The notes beneath the pieces are model-generated. The model had not been told where the DNA came from. It did not search any database and saw only the letters and a program-made list of their open reading frames with translations. The translations under genes and the position numbers were made by a program. Of a stretch of DNA of 29,352 nt, positions 5,448 to 11,311 are shown piece after piece. Numbering within the stretch: position 1 is the first letter of the stretch; the number at the start of each line of letters is the position of its first letter. The stretch is from a virus, in IMG/VR virus record IMGVR_UViG_3300023170_000124, positions 1-29,352 of that record. One strand, given 5' to 3'.

Positions 5448-6498
5448 TAAAGATATTGATAAGCTATTTATAGAAGCTGAATCTAAATTAGTTCAAGAAC
5501 TCAAAGCTGATAACCTTAAACTACTTAAGTCATTAGAAAAAGCTAAAAATAAAAAAGCTGATATGATTGAAGCAGTTTATGAAGCTGTATCTACTAACCT
5601 TCGTACATGGGACAAACCAAATATCCCTAAACCTAAATTACATAAACGTAATAAGAACGAAGAAGTAGCTGTAGCTGTACTCTCAGATGTACAATTGGCG
5701 AAGGTAACGCCAGATTATAACACACAAGTAGCAGAAGAACGTGTAATTGAATATGCAAATAAGATAGTTGAATTGACAAATGTTCAACGTTCTGCACATC
5801 CAGTTAATAAATGCGTAGTCCTAGCTGCTGGTGATATCGTAGAAGGTGAGCTTATATTCCCAGGTCAAACACATTTGATTGATGCAAGTTTGTACAATCA
5901 AGTAACAATAGATGGCCCAAGAATACTTACCAAATTCTTTGATACATTATTGGCGAACTTCCAAGAAGTAGAAGTACATTGGGTAATAGGTAATCATGGT
6001 TCATTAGGTGGACGTGCAAGAAAAGATTATCACCCAGACTCTAACGCTGATAGAATGCTAGGCAAAATAATGGATATGGTATATGAAAAAGATAAACGAA
6101 TATCATTTGTTATTCCTGATAGTGAAGGCGATAATCATTGGTTTGATATTGCTGATTTGGGTAAGGGATGTAAATTCTTTGTATGGCATGGCGATAATGT
6201 AAGAGGACACAGCGGTTTTCCATGGTATGGCTTTGGTAAAAAGTTATTAGGATGGAAAGCACTAGCGTCTAGAGGTTTAATGCCTGACTTTGATTATGCT
6301 ATTGCTGGACACTGGCATACACCTACAACTATGTATGTTAATGACATAAGATTGTGGGTAAATGGTAGTACTGAAAGTTACAATACATATGCATTAGAAC
6401 AATTAGCGAGCATGGGAAGACCATGTCAATGGTTATTGTTTGCTAAACCTAATCATGGAGTAACTGCAGAATACCTTGTAAAATTGTCACATAAGTGA
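5440..6498 (+). CDS. calcineurin-like metallophosphoesterase
   Basis: A 352-residue protein with a Lys/Glu-rich helical N-terminus (1-70) and then a full calcineurin-like phosphoesterase core: SDVQ (Asp83, Gln85), GDIVEGE (Asp132), GNHG (Asn185, His186), WHGD (His250) and GHWH (His291, His293). Gln replaces the usual His in the first D-x-H motif, a substitution I associate with phage members. The family comprises two-metal phosphodiesterases such as SbcD/Mre11 nucleases and nucleotide hydrolases. Here a DNA end-processing or nucleotide-cleaving role is plausible given the nearby Rad52-like annealing protein. No SbcC-like partner is in the window. It is coupled to the HTH-like gene by an 8-base overlap. 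Confidence 0.87.
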   Translation: MSDKDIDKLFIEAESKLVQELKADNLKLLKSLEKAKNKKADMIEAVYEAVSTNLRTWDKPNIPKPKLHKRNKNEEVAVAVLSDVQLAKVTPDYNTQVAEERVIEYANKIVELTNVQRSAHPVNKCVVLAAGDIVEGELIFPGQTHLIDASLYNQVTIDGPRILTKFFDTLLANFQEVEVHWVIGNHGSLGGRARKDYHPDSNADRMLGKIMDMVYEKDKRISFVIPDSEGDNHWFDIADLGKGCKFFVWHGDNVRGHSGFPWYGFGKKLLGWKALASRGLMPDFDYAIAGHWHTPTTMYVNDIRLWVNGSTESYNTYALEQLASMGRPCQWLLFAKPNHGVTAEYLVKLSHK

Positions 6499-6505
6499 CT
6501 ATAAT
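6476..6505 (+). promoter_or_regulatory. sigma70-like promoter, probably leaderless
   Basis: TATAAT at 6500-6505 is followed by seven bases (GAATACT) and ATG 6513. The downstream string is nearly the same as at 5192-5207 (GAATAGT, then ATG). A -35-like TTGTAA lies at 6476-6481 with an 18-base spacer, inside the end of the phosphoesterase gene. No Shine-Dalgarno precedes ATG 6513. The close match to the 5192 site and the identical spacing are the main support; the -35 is weak. Confidence 0.5.
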
Positions 6506-6512
6506 GAATACT

Positions 6513-6683
6513 ATGACAAACATAGACACTAAGTCTAGTTGGGAGTTAACAGGCATAGAGTACAGTGGTTTAGGTGATAAGCCATACTTTATTCTGACCA
6601 ACATAAATGGCGAGTGCAAGCTTGTACCCATAGAAAAAGGGGTACATAACTTGCGAAGTTTATTAGACTTAGATAAAGAATAG
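6513..6683 (+). CDS. small hypothetical protein (56 aa)
   Basis: A 56-residue protein with alternating strand-like segments (SWELTGIEYSGLGDKPYFIL) and one Cys; no family recognised. The frame can start at GTG 6495, ATG 6504 or ATG 6513. The last is chosen because it lies seven bases after a TATAAT box and no site offers an SD. It is the only gene between the phosphoesterase and the third UUUAU hairpin, which begins three bases after its stop. Function unknown; an early host-takeover peptide would fit the position but is only a guess. Confidence 0.65.
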   Translation: MTNIDTKSSWELTGIEYSGLGDKPYFILTNINGECKLVPIEKGVHNLRSLLDLDKE

Positions 6684-6685
6684 AA

Positions 6686-6722
6686 GTATTTGTTTTTCTC
6701 TTTATGAGAAAAAAACAAATAC
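6686..6722 (+). promoter_or_regulatory. bulged hairpin with UUUAU loop (copy III)
   Basis: Bases 6686-6697 pair with 6711-6722 (12 bp). A 2-nt bulge (A6709, A6710) follows on the 3' side, then 6698-6700 pairs with 6706-6708 (CUC/GAG) around a UUUAU loop (6701-6705). Because of the A-run the bulge could slide, but its size is fixed. It ends 13 nt before the Rad52-like start at 6736, ahead of the AGAAGGGA ribosome binding site. This copy and copy II share the CUC-UUUAU-GAG cap exactly, while their lower stems are unrelated. Confidence 0.75.
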
Positions 6723-6735
6723 AGAAGGGAATGTT

Positions 6736-7302
6736 ATGACTAATAACGTTGACTTACTATCCCCATTTCCACAGGAGATAGTTAGGAAAGCACCAGCTGG
6801 TAAGTTTGGTGATTATGTTCCACACGCACACTACGTTGAGCGTTTAAGGGACAGTGGAGTTAAATACACATGGCAATGCGAACCTGTATATGGTACATAC
6901 AATGGTGAAAAACGTATTGTCGGTGCTAAAGGTACTATAACAATTGATGGCATGGGTAGCTATGATGGCTTCGGTGACGTTGATACATTTAAGCTAGGTA
7001 ATGCTAAGTTTAATGATGGTACTAATCTTAAAGATGCAGAGTCTGATGCATTTAAACGTGCATGTATGAGATTTGGTCTAGGCGTAGAGCTATGGTCAGG
7101 TTCAGTACAATCAGAAGAAGAAGCTACATCTTATGGAACTGATGGTTACACTCAAGAAATGGCTGACAAAGATGCCAAGGTTGAAGTAACTAAAGTAGAT
7201 ATGCGTAAAAAAGAGAACAAACCTACTAAGGAAGATGTTCAACGCATGAATGACATTATGGATAGTATCTTAGATACTGAAAATAATGAAGCACCATTCT
7301 AA
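6736..7302 (+). CDS. Rad52/Erf-like single-strand annealing protein
   Basis: The 188-residue protein shows the phage Rad52/22 (single-strand annealing) pattern. A 'FGDYVPHAHYVERLRDSG' helix lies near residues 24-41, followed by a beta sheet (YTWQCEPVYG, GAKGTITIDG), then 'KDAESDAFKRACMRFGLGVELW' split over residues 103-124, the most conserved family signature. The C-terminal 60 residues are polar and end in NEAPF, a short acidic-hydrophobic tail as often seen in proteins that contact SSB. It would anneal complementary ssDNA during phage replication or repair. It leads the 6736-9256 module, directly behind the third UUUAU hairpin. Confidence 0.85.
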   Translation: MTNNVDLLSPFPQEIVRKAPAGKFGDYVPHAHYVERLRDSGVKYTWQCEPVYGTYNGEKRIVGAKGTITIDGMGSYDGFGDVDTFKLGNAKFNDGTNLKDAESDAFKRACMRFGLGVELWSGSVQSEEEATSYGTDGYTQEMADKDAKVEVTKVDMRKKENKPTKEDVQRMNDIMDSILDTENNEAPF

Positions 7303-7844
7303 TGCAGGACTTAAACTTTATAGTAAATACTATACAGTCTATGACTGCATCAGTACAAAATAAAGAAACTCTAAACAAAATCATAGGTACTGCTAATCAA
7401 TACGCAGTTACTATGAAGTTTCCTGCTGATAAAACAACATGGTCAGATAAACAATTAACAAAGTATTTCGATATGATTGAAAGACTTGTTGATATGCCTG
7501 TTGAGTATACACAAGATGAGTTTGATAGCTTATCAATACAAGAAAAACTATCAGCAGTTGGTATAGAGTCAGAAGATATCACACCAGGATTACAAGATTC
7601 TAGTGGAGTGATAGGAGGAATAGTAAATAAAATGGAACAACAAAATAAGTATAGAGATGACTTAAAATGTCCATATTGTGGAGAAATGGTTTATGATAAT
7701 CGTAACTCTAAAAGGTCAGATAAAAGTCCAGACTTTACATGTAGCACAAATGACCCTGCAAAATGCGGAGGACATAGTGGTAAGTGGCGTAAGTCTTGGT
7801 GGTTAGACAACTCAGATATACCTGAAGAATGGGGTATTAACTAA
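7302..7844 (+). CDS. zinc-ribbon hypothetical protein (180 aa)
   Basis: The first two thirds are helical and polar. The C-terminal part carries CPYCG near residue 123, a Cys near 143 and another near 151 in 'KCGGHSGKWRKSWW', a four-Cys zinc ribbon with flanking basic and aromatic residues suited to nucleic acid. The start overlaps the Rad52-like stop by one base (TAATG). Position next to the annealing protein suggests a recombination accessory or replication factor, but no family is recognised and no enzymatic motif is visible. Confidence 0.73.
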   Translation: MQDLNFIVNTIQSMTASVQNKETLNKIIGTANQYAVTMKFPADKTTWSDKQLTKYFDMIERLVDMPVEYTQDEFDSLSIQEKLSAVGIESEDITPGLQDSSGVIGGIVNKMEQQNKYRDDLKCPYCGEMVYDNRNSKRSDKSPDFTCSTNDPAKCGGHSGKWRKSWWLDNSDIPEEWGIN

Positions 7845-8116
7845 TGATACCTGAATACTTTAGAGGCAGAGAAATACCTGCTTTTATTAAATCTAAAACA
7901 CAGTTAGTTGCTTGGGCATTAACTGAGTTTATTGATGATGAACCAATTAGTAATTGGGAGTTTGTGGCAGAACTACATTGCCATAGGTTTGGTGGAATAA
8001 TACATAATCTTAGAGCAGAAGGTTATGAAATTACTACCTTACCTAGTAAGAAACGTGGGTTAGTACATTACTACTGTACTAAATTACCTACTAAGAAAGC
8101 TGCTACCATTAGCTAA
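7844..8116 (+). CDS. helix-turn-helix domain protein (90 aa)
   Basis: The 90-residue protein reads as a winged-helix/HTH unit: helices in residues 12-38, then 'NWEFVAELHCHRFGGIIHNL' followed by RAEGYEI and a wing-like YYCTKLP. I recognise the 'HRFGG-I-NLR-EGY-I' pattern from small phage HTH proteins found in recombination or replication blocks. It is coupled on both sides through TAATG overlaps. It may regulate the module or help load proteins on DNA; targets are unknown. Confidence 0.72.
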   Translation: MIPEYFRGREIPAFIKSKTQLVAWALTEFIDDEPISNWEFVAELHCHRFGGIIHNLRAEGYEITTLPSKKRGLVHYYCTKLPTKKAATIS

Positions 8117-8553
8117 TGATAGAAGTATTGGTCGGTTGTATGATACCCCTGTTGATTACAACCGATACATTACCAGAGTACAGGGACTGTATGGAAGTGG
8201 CTTCTAAAGTCGAGTATGTGTTAGAACATACAGACCTTGTACAAAGGTACTTTAAGGAGGACGACATCTTGCAGGCACTAAATGTAATTTACTGTGAAAG
8301 TTCAGGAAAACCTGATGCAGTAGGCAAGAACACAAATGGTACTGCAGATGTTGGACTCTGGCAATTTAATGATAATACATGGGCTTGGTTAAAACCTAAG
8401 CTTGATATAATAAGTAATAGGACTAATCCAAAAGTATCTACAGCTGTAGCTAGTTGGTTAGTCTACAATGATGGATGGCATCATTGGAATAGTAGCAAGC
8501 ACTGTTGGAAAGATTACAATAACAGATACTTGTATATGGAGGAAACTAATTAA
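8116..8553 (+). CDS. lysozyme-like transglycosylase / endolysin
   Basis: The C-terminal 90 residues match a lysozyme-like soluble transglycosylase fold: 'YCESSGKP' with probable catalytic Glu61, then DVGLWQFND near 74-82 and 'NPKVSTAVASWL' with DGWHHW further on. It should cleave the glycan strand of peptidoglycan. Residues 4-16 (VLVGCMIPLLITT) are hydrophobic and may act as a weak signal or membrane anchor; LVGC resembles a lipobox but lies too close to the N-terminus. A strong internal ribosome binding site could give a second, shorter form from TTG codon 52. It sits far from the holin at 10027, in the opposite transcription block, so it may be virion-unrelated or used at another stage. Confidence 0.83.
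   Translation: MIEVLVGCMIPLLITTDTLPEYRDCMEVASKVEYVLEHTDLVQRYFKEDDILQALNVIYCESSGKPDAVGKNTNGTADVGLWQFNDNTWAWLKPKLDIISNRTNPKVSTAVASWLVYNDGWHHWNSSKHCWKDYNNRYLYMEETN
8254..8271 (+). promoter_or_regulatory. internal Shine-Dalgarno and TTG start in endolysin gene
   Basis: AAGGAGG at 8254-8260 is the best Shine-Dalgarno in this gene and stands eight bases before an in-frame TTG (8269-8271, codon 52). Translation from it would give a product of about 94 residues with the whole catalytic domain but without the hydrophobic N-terminus. The Lys-Glu pair is written AAG GAG although AAA and GAA dominate in this AT-rich genome, which hints at selection for the site. Confidence 0.4.
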
Positions 8554-8738
8554 TGAATGAGTATTATAAATCGTATACATCTAACAAATGGAACATATGG
8601 CGTAACCAATTAGATTCAAATACGTATGATATTAGATGTAAAAATTGTCGTAAAAAATTTGAATCTGATTATATGTACACAGAGAGATGTGTATCTTGTG
8701 AACAGAAAATGTTTGACGAATATTTTGGAGAGGAATAA
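8553..8738 (+). CDS. zinc-finger hypothetical protein (61 aa)
   Basis: A 61-residue protein rich in Tyr, Asn and Trp in its first half, then CKNC near residue 30 and CVSC near 48, a treble-clef/zinc-ribbon spacing. No enzymatic motif. The start overlaps the endolysin stop by one base, with GGAGGAAAC as SD at 8538-8546. The stop is directly followed by the next ATG. Probably nucleic-acid or protein binding; function unknown. Confidence 0.72.
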   Translation: MNEYYKSYTSNKWNIWRNQLDSNTYDIRCKNCRKKFESDYMYTERCVSCEQKMFDEYFGEE

Positions 8739-8981
8739 ATGGCGAAAATAGACATAAATAAAATAAATATATTTACACACCATAAGTATTTAAAAGTATG
8801 GGCTACACAGTTTAATCAAGCATGTGGTAGTGATACATTTAAAGTACAACCTGATATGAAAAAATTAAGGTTTCTTATGGATAAGTTTGTAGCAGATTAC
8901 AATTGGCATCTAGAACAATTAGAATCAGAGTTTCAACAAGATGCTCATGTAAAAGATTACAGACGTTTAGAAGAAGAATAA
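8739..8981 (+). CDS. hypothetical protein (80 aa)
   Basis: An 80-residue helical protein with aromatic positions (HHKYLKVWATQFNQACG) and no recognised domain or membrane segment. ATG 8739 follows the previous TAA immediately and has GGAGAGGA at 8727-8734 as SD. The end (RRLEEE) contains GAAGAAGAA, which serves as a weak SD for the HNH gene, and the stop overlaps the HNH start by one base. Its tight placement before the nuclease suggests co-translation. Confidence 0.72.
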   Translation: MAKIDINKINIFTHHKYLKVWATQFNQACGSDTFKVQPDMKKLRFLMDKFVADYNWHLEQLESEFQQDAHVKDYRRLEEE

Positions 8982-9256
8982 TGGAAAGTTTATCACCAAT
9001 AAGAGAAGAAGCTATGAAACGTGCAGGTGGTCGTTGTGAGTGGGCTTATTGTAATGATAACAAGTGGCTAGAGCTAGCACATATACAAGGCATAGGTATG
9101 GGTGGCAACAAAAAACGTAAGTATGATATTAATAATGTTGCCATACTATGTAAATGGCATCATGATATATATGATGGTAGGCAATCAAGTGGACATAGTA
9201 AAGCTATAAGAGATTTATTAAAAGGATTTCTAAAAAGAGAAAGTACTATAACTTAG
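8981..9256 (+). CDS. HNH endonuclease
   Basis: A 91-residue HNH nuclease. Cys19 and Cys24 flank the first strand, LELAHIQG gives the first His (34), Asn51/Asn52 follow in 'DINNVAILC', and Cys57 with HH at 60-61 completes the beta-beta-alpha metal site. Length is that of a stand-alone phage HNH protein. ATG 8981, which overlaps the previous stop, is chosen over an upstream in-frame ATG at 8903 because only the short form starts at a coupled position. The 3' end lies inside the terminator hairpin at 9239-9263 and overlaps the convergent gene by 11 bases. In many phages such proteins assist packaging or cleave host DNA; here it ends the early block. Confidence 0.85.
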   Translation: MESLSPIREEAMKRAGGRCEWAYCNDNKWLELAHIQGIGMGGNKKRKYDINNVAILCKWHHDIYDGRQSSGHSKAIRDLLKGFLKRESTIT

Positions 9257-9277
9257 TATTTTTATTTTTTTTATTTC
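9239..9277. terminator. bidirectional intrinsic terminator between convergent blocks
   Basis: Bases 9239-9248 pair with 9254-9263 (10 bp including G-U, loop UAACU). On the plus strand the hairpin is followed by a T-rich run to 9277. On the minus strand the bases after it read UUUCUCUUUUU, also U-rich. It overlaps both stop codons (HNH 9254-9256; minus gene 9246-9248), so each block terminates inside the last codons of the other. Confidence 0.62.
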
Positions 9278-9782
9278 TATCTTCCCATACTGGAAGGGTT
9301 GGTGAACTATTTAAACGTGTAATAGTATTACCTGCATTACTACCCCAAGGATTTACTGGTTTAACACCACCAGGAAGTAATCCATAGTTTATAGCATCTA
9401 ATACTTTGTAACCTTTAGCAATATTTTTAGCCCATTTTTTAGCAGTACCTTTGTAACCTTGAACAGTCATATCCCATGCTCTTTTAAGACCATCTTTATT
9501 TATAGTAGGAGATACACCAGGAATTATAGGTTTATTATCTTTTTGTTTAGGAAAAGAATATGTTTTATCACCTATAGATTGCATTAATTTAGCATCATTT
9601 TTTAATTTAATACCACGATAAATGTTAGCTACATCAGCAGCAGTAAGTTGTTCTTTACCTTTAACACTAGCAAATGCTTTCTCAGCTAATGCATTGTGTT
9701 GTTTTACACGCCTTTTAAGTTCGTCTTTACCAAGACCAGCTTTACCTTCACCTACTAATTTATTGTAATTAGGACTTCCCAT
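9246..9782 (-). CDS. hypothetical basic protein, last gene of late block (178 aa)
   Basis: A 178-residue, Lys-rich protein. Helices fill residues 15-70; a Gly/Pro-rich segment (GLLPGGVKPVNPWGSNAG) follows and the tail is very basic. No catalytic motif is visible. It is the promoter-distal gene of the minus-strand late block and its 3' end overlaps the HNH gene. The start overlaps the preceding stop by one base. A minor virion or DNA-associated role would fit the composition, without direct evidence. Confidence 0.72.
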   Translation of the reverse strand: MGSPNYNKLVGEGKAGLGKDELKRRVKQHNALAEKAFASVKGKEQLTAADVANIYRGIKLKNDAKLMQSIGDKTYSFPKQKDNKPIIPGVSPTINKDGLKRAWDMTVQGYKGTAKKWAKNIAKGYKVLDAINYGLLPGGVKPVNPWGSNAGNTITRLNSSPTLPVWEDRNKKNKNTKL

Positions 9783-10027
9783 TATAGATTTTCTAATGTA
9801 TATACGTTACGTTCGTCTATTTTTGGAGCTGCAACTGCAGCAGCAACTGAGTTAACAGATACTTGACCATCACTTTTACCATGTGATACAGGTTCTTGTA
9901 CTAATCCCATGTCAGTAAGTACACTATGACTAGCGATTTTTTCAAAGTTAATACCTGATTCTACAATAGATTCTTCATCTTTATTTTCTAAAGATATTTC
10001 GTGTTTGTTATGATAATGTCCAGGCAT
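9782..10027 (-). CDS. hypothetical protein (81 aa)
   Basis: An 81-residue polar protein with an Ala/Val-rich stretch (VNSVAAAVAAPK) near residues 57-68 that is too short for a certain membrane segment. No domain recognised. It is coupled by one-base overlaps to the holin-like gene upstream and to the 178-residue gene downstream. The position next to the holin leaves open a lysis-accessory role, but it lacks a lipobox or a clear membrane anchor. Confidence 0.68.
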   Translation of the reverse strand: MPGHYHNKHEISLENKDEESIVESGINFEKIASHSVLTDMGLVQEPVSHGKSDGQVSVNSVAAAVAAPKIDERNVYTLENL

Positions 10028-10236
10028 TATTTACTCACTTTCTTAACAGGTTTAGCTAATTGTTTTTTAGCAAACTCTTTAATTACTACTAAAGCTGCAG
10101 ACGCACCTGATATTGCAGCTAACTGTACTGTATCAGCATCTACACCAACTAATGGTGCTACTGTTAATGCACCAATAAATGCTTCAACAAATGTCCATAA
10201 TGTTTTTTCTAATATATCTTTATATTCTTTACTCAT
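10027..10236 (-). CDS. r1t-like holin
   Basis: A 69-residue protein with two hydrophobic segments, about residues 13-30 (LWTFVEAFIGALTVAPLV) and 38-53 (LAAISGASAALVVIKE), and a basic Lys-rich tail. This size, the two short helices with 'SGASAA' and the C-terminal charge match r1t-type phage holins. It would form pores in the inner membrane at the end of infection and so release or activate endolysin. A modest AGGATAATT precedes the ATG. Surprisingly, the recognisable endolysin (8116) lies on the other strand. Confidence 0.8.
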   Translation of the reverse strand: MSKEYKDILEKTLWTFVEAFIGALTVAPLVGVDADTVQLAAISGASAALVVIKEFAKKQLAKPVKKVSK

Positions 10237-10238
10237 AA

Positions 10239-11303
10239 TTATCCTAACTTAGAAACTAATCTTATTATTTTTGGAATACCTTTTTTAGATTTCCAAGCTT
10301 GAAATTCTTTAAGACCTTTTTCATAATTAACTTTAGTTAATTTTTCATCAATCCATTTTTTCTCACCAATAGGTCCACGAATCATATGGTCTATTATAGC
10401 CGCAGGAGTTTTAGCAGTATCACCAACGATAGTTGCTGCATACTGTGATAATGAACTGTAATTTCTACTTATATCAGATGCTTCATCAGTAAAAGAAATC
10501 ATTTTTTGTAATTGTCTTTTAGCTTCTTTTTTACTTGCATCATCAGGAAAATATTTATTTTCTAATTCATTATTTGAAAGTGGTTGTCTTCGTTCAGAGG
10601 AAAATATATTATCATTTACTGCCTCATCAACTTCATCTAATAAACCACTTTTAACTTCATTAATAAAATCATAAACAGTCCCTTTAAATTCCATAGCAAA
10701 ATCTCTTGTTCTAGCTTTACGTGCTTGTAGTTCTTGATTGACACCAGCGACTGTATTAGGCATTGGTTTATCTTTTAAAAATTCCATAGTTTCTTCATTC
10801 CAACCTTTAATACCTCTAAAACTACCTGTATCAAATGCTCTAGTTTTATTTTCTGATACTACTTTATCTGGTAATCTAAACACTTCTTCAAAAAATGTAT
10901 CTGGATTAGTTGGGTCATAAGAGAAACCAAACTTAGCTAATTTATCACTTAATGATGCAGGTTTAGAAAACTTAGGATTAATTTGTGGACCACCAACTCC
11001 ACCTGGGTTTAAACGTTCACGTTCTCTAGCTCTAAAATAAGATACAGTATCGCTTGTTTGTTTATCAGCTTTAACTTTATCATAAGCTGCTTCACCTTCT
11101 GCTTCTATAACATCATCATATTCACCTGCACCAACTTCGTAATATTGATAATTTGCAGTTTCTGCCCAGTCAGCTGATTTGTTAGCTTGATTTTTAATGT
11201 AATCTGTAGAAGACTTACCATCTTTTTTAGGGTCATAATTAGGATTATCATAATAATCTACATTCTGACCACCTGTATTATTGCCGCCTTTAAATGCTAC
11301 CAT
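10239..11303 (-). CDS. hypothetical, probable virion-associated protein (354 aa)
   Basis: The protein begins with a Gly/Asn/Asp-rich disordered stretch (residues 1-40), followed by charged helical regions and a basic C-terminus. No family recognised and no membrane segment or catalytic motif seen. AGGAG precedes the ATG. It lies two bases upstream of the holin gene and eight bases after the 567-residue protein, and is transcribed with both. Large helical, charged proteins in late blocks are often internal or ejected virion proteins; that is inference from context. Confidence 0.75.
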   Translation of the reverse strand: MVAFKGGNNTGGQNVDYYDNPNYDPKKDGKSSTDYIKNQANKSADWAETANYQYYEVGAGEYDDVIEAEGEAAYDKVKADKQTSDTVSYFRARERERLNPGGVGGPQINPKFSKPASLSDKLAKFGFSYDPTNPDTFFEEVFRLPDKVVSENKTRAFDTGSFRGIKGWNEETMEFLKDKPMPNTVAGVNQELQARKARTRDFAMEFKGTVYDFINEVKSGLLDEVDEAVNDNIFSSERRQPLSNNELENKYFPDDASKKEAKRQLQKMISFTDEASDISRNYSSLSQYAATIVGDTAKTPAAIIDHMIRGPIGEKKWIDEKLTKVNYEKGLKEFQAWKSKKGIPKIIRLVSKLG

Positions 11304-11311
11304 TTATACTC

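Noticed and set aside
8116-8190. LVGC near the N-terminus of the endolysin as a lipobox.
   Set aside because: It begins at residue 5, without the basic residues and hydrophobic stretch required before a lipobox.
8903-8980. Longer N-terminus of the HNH protein from ATG 8903.
   Set aside because: This part overlaps the coding region of the 80-residue protein in another frame and encodes an Arg/Ser-rich string typical of a shadow frame; ATG 8981 has the coupled TAATG start.
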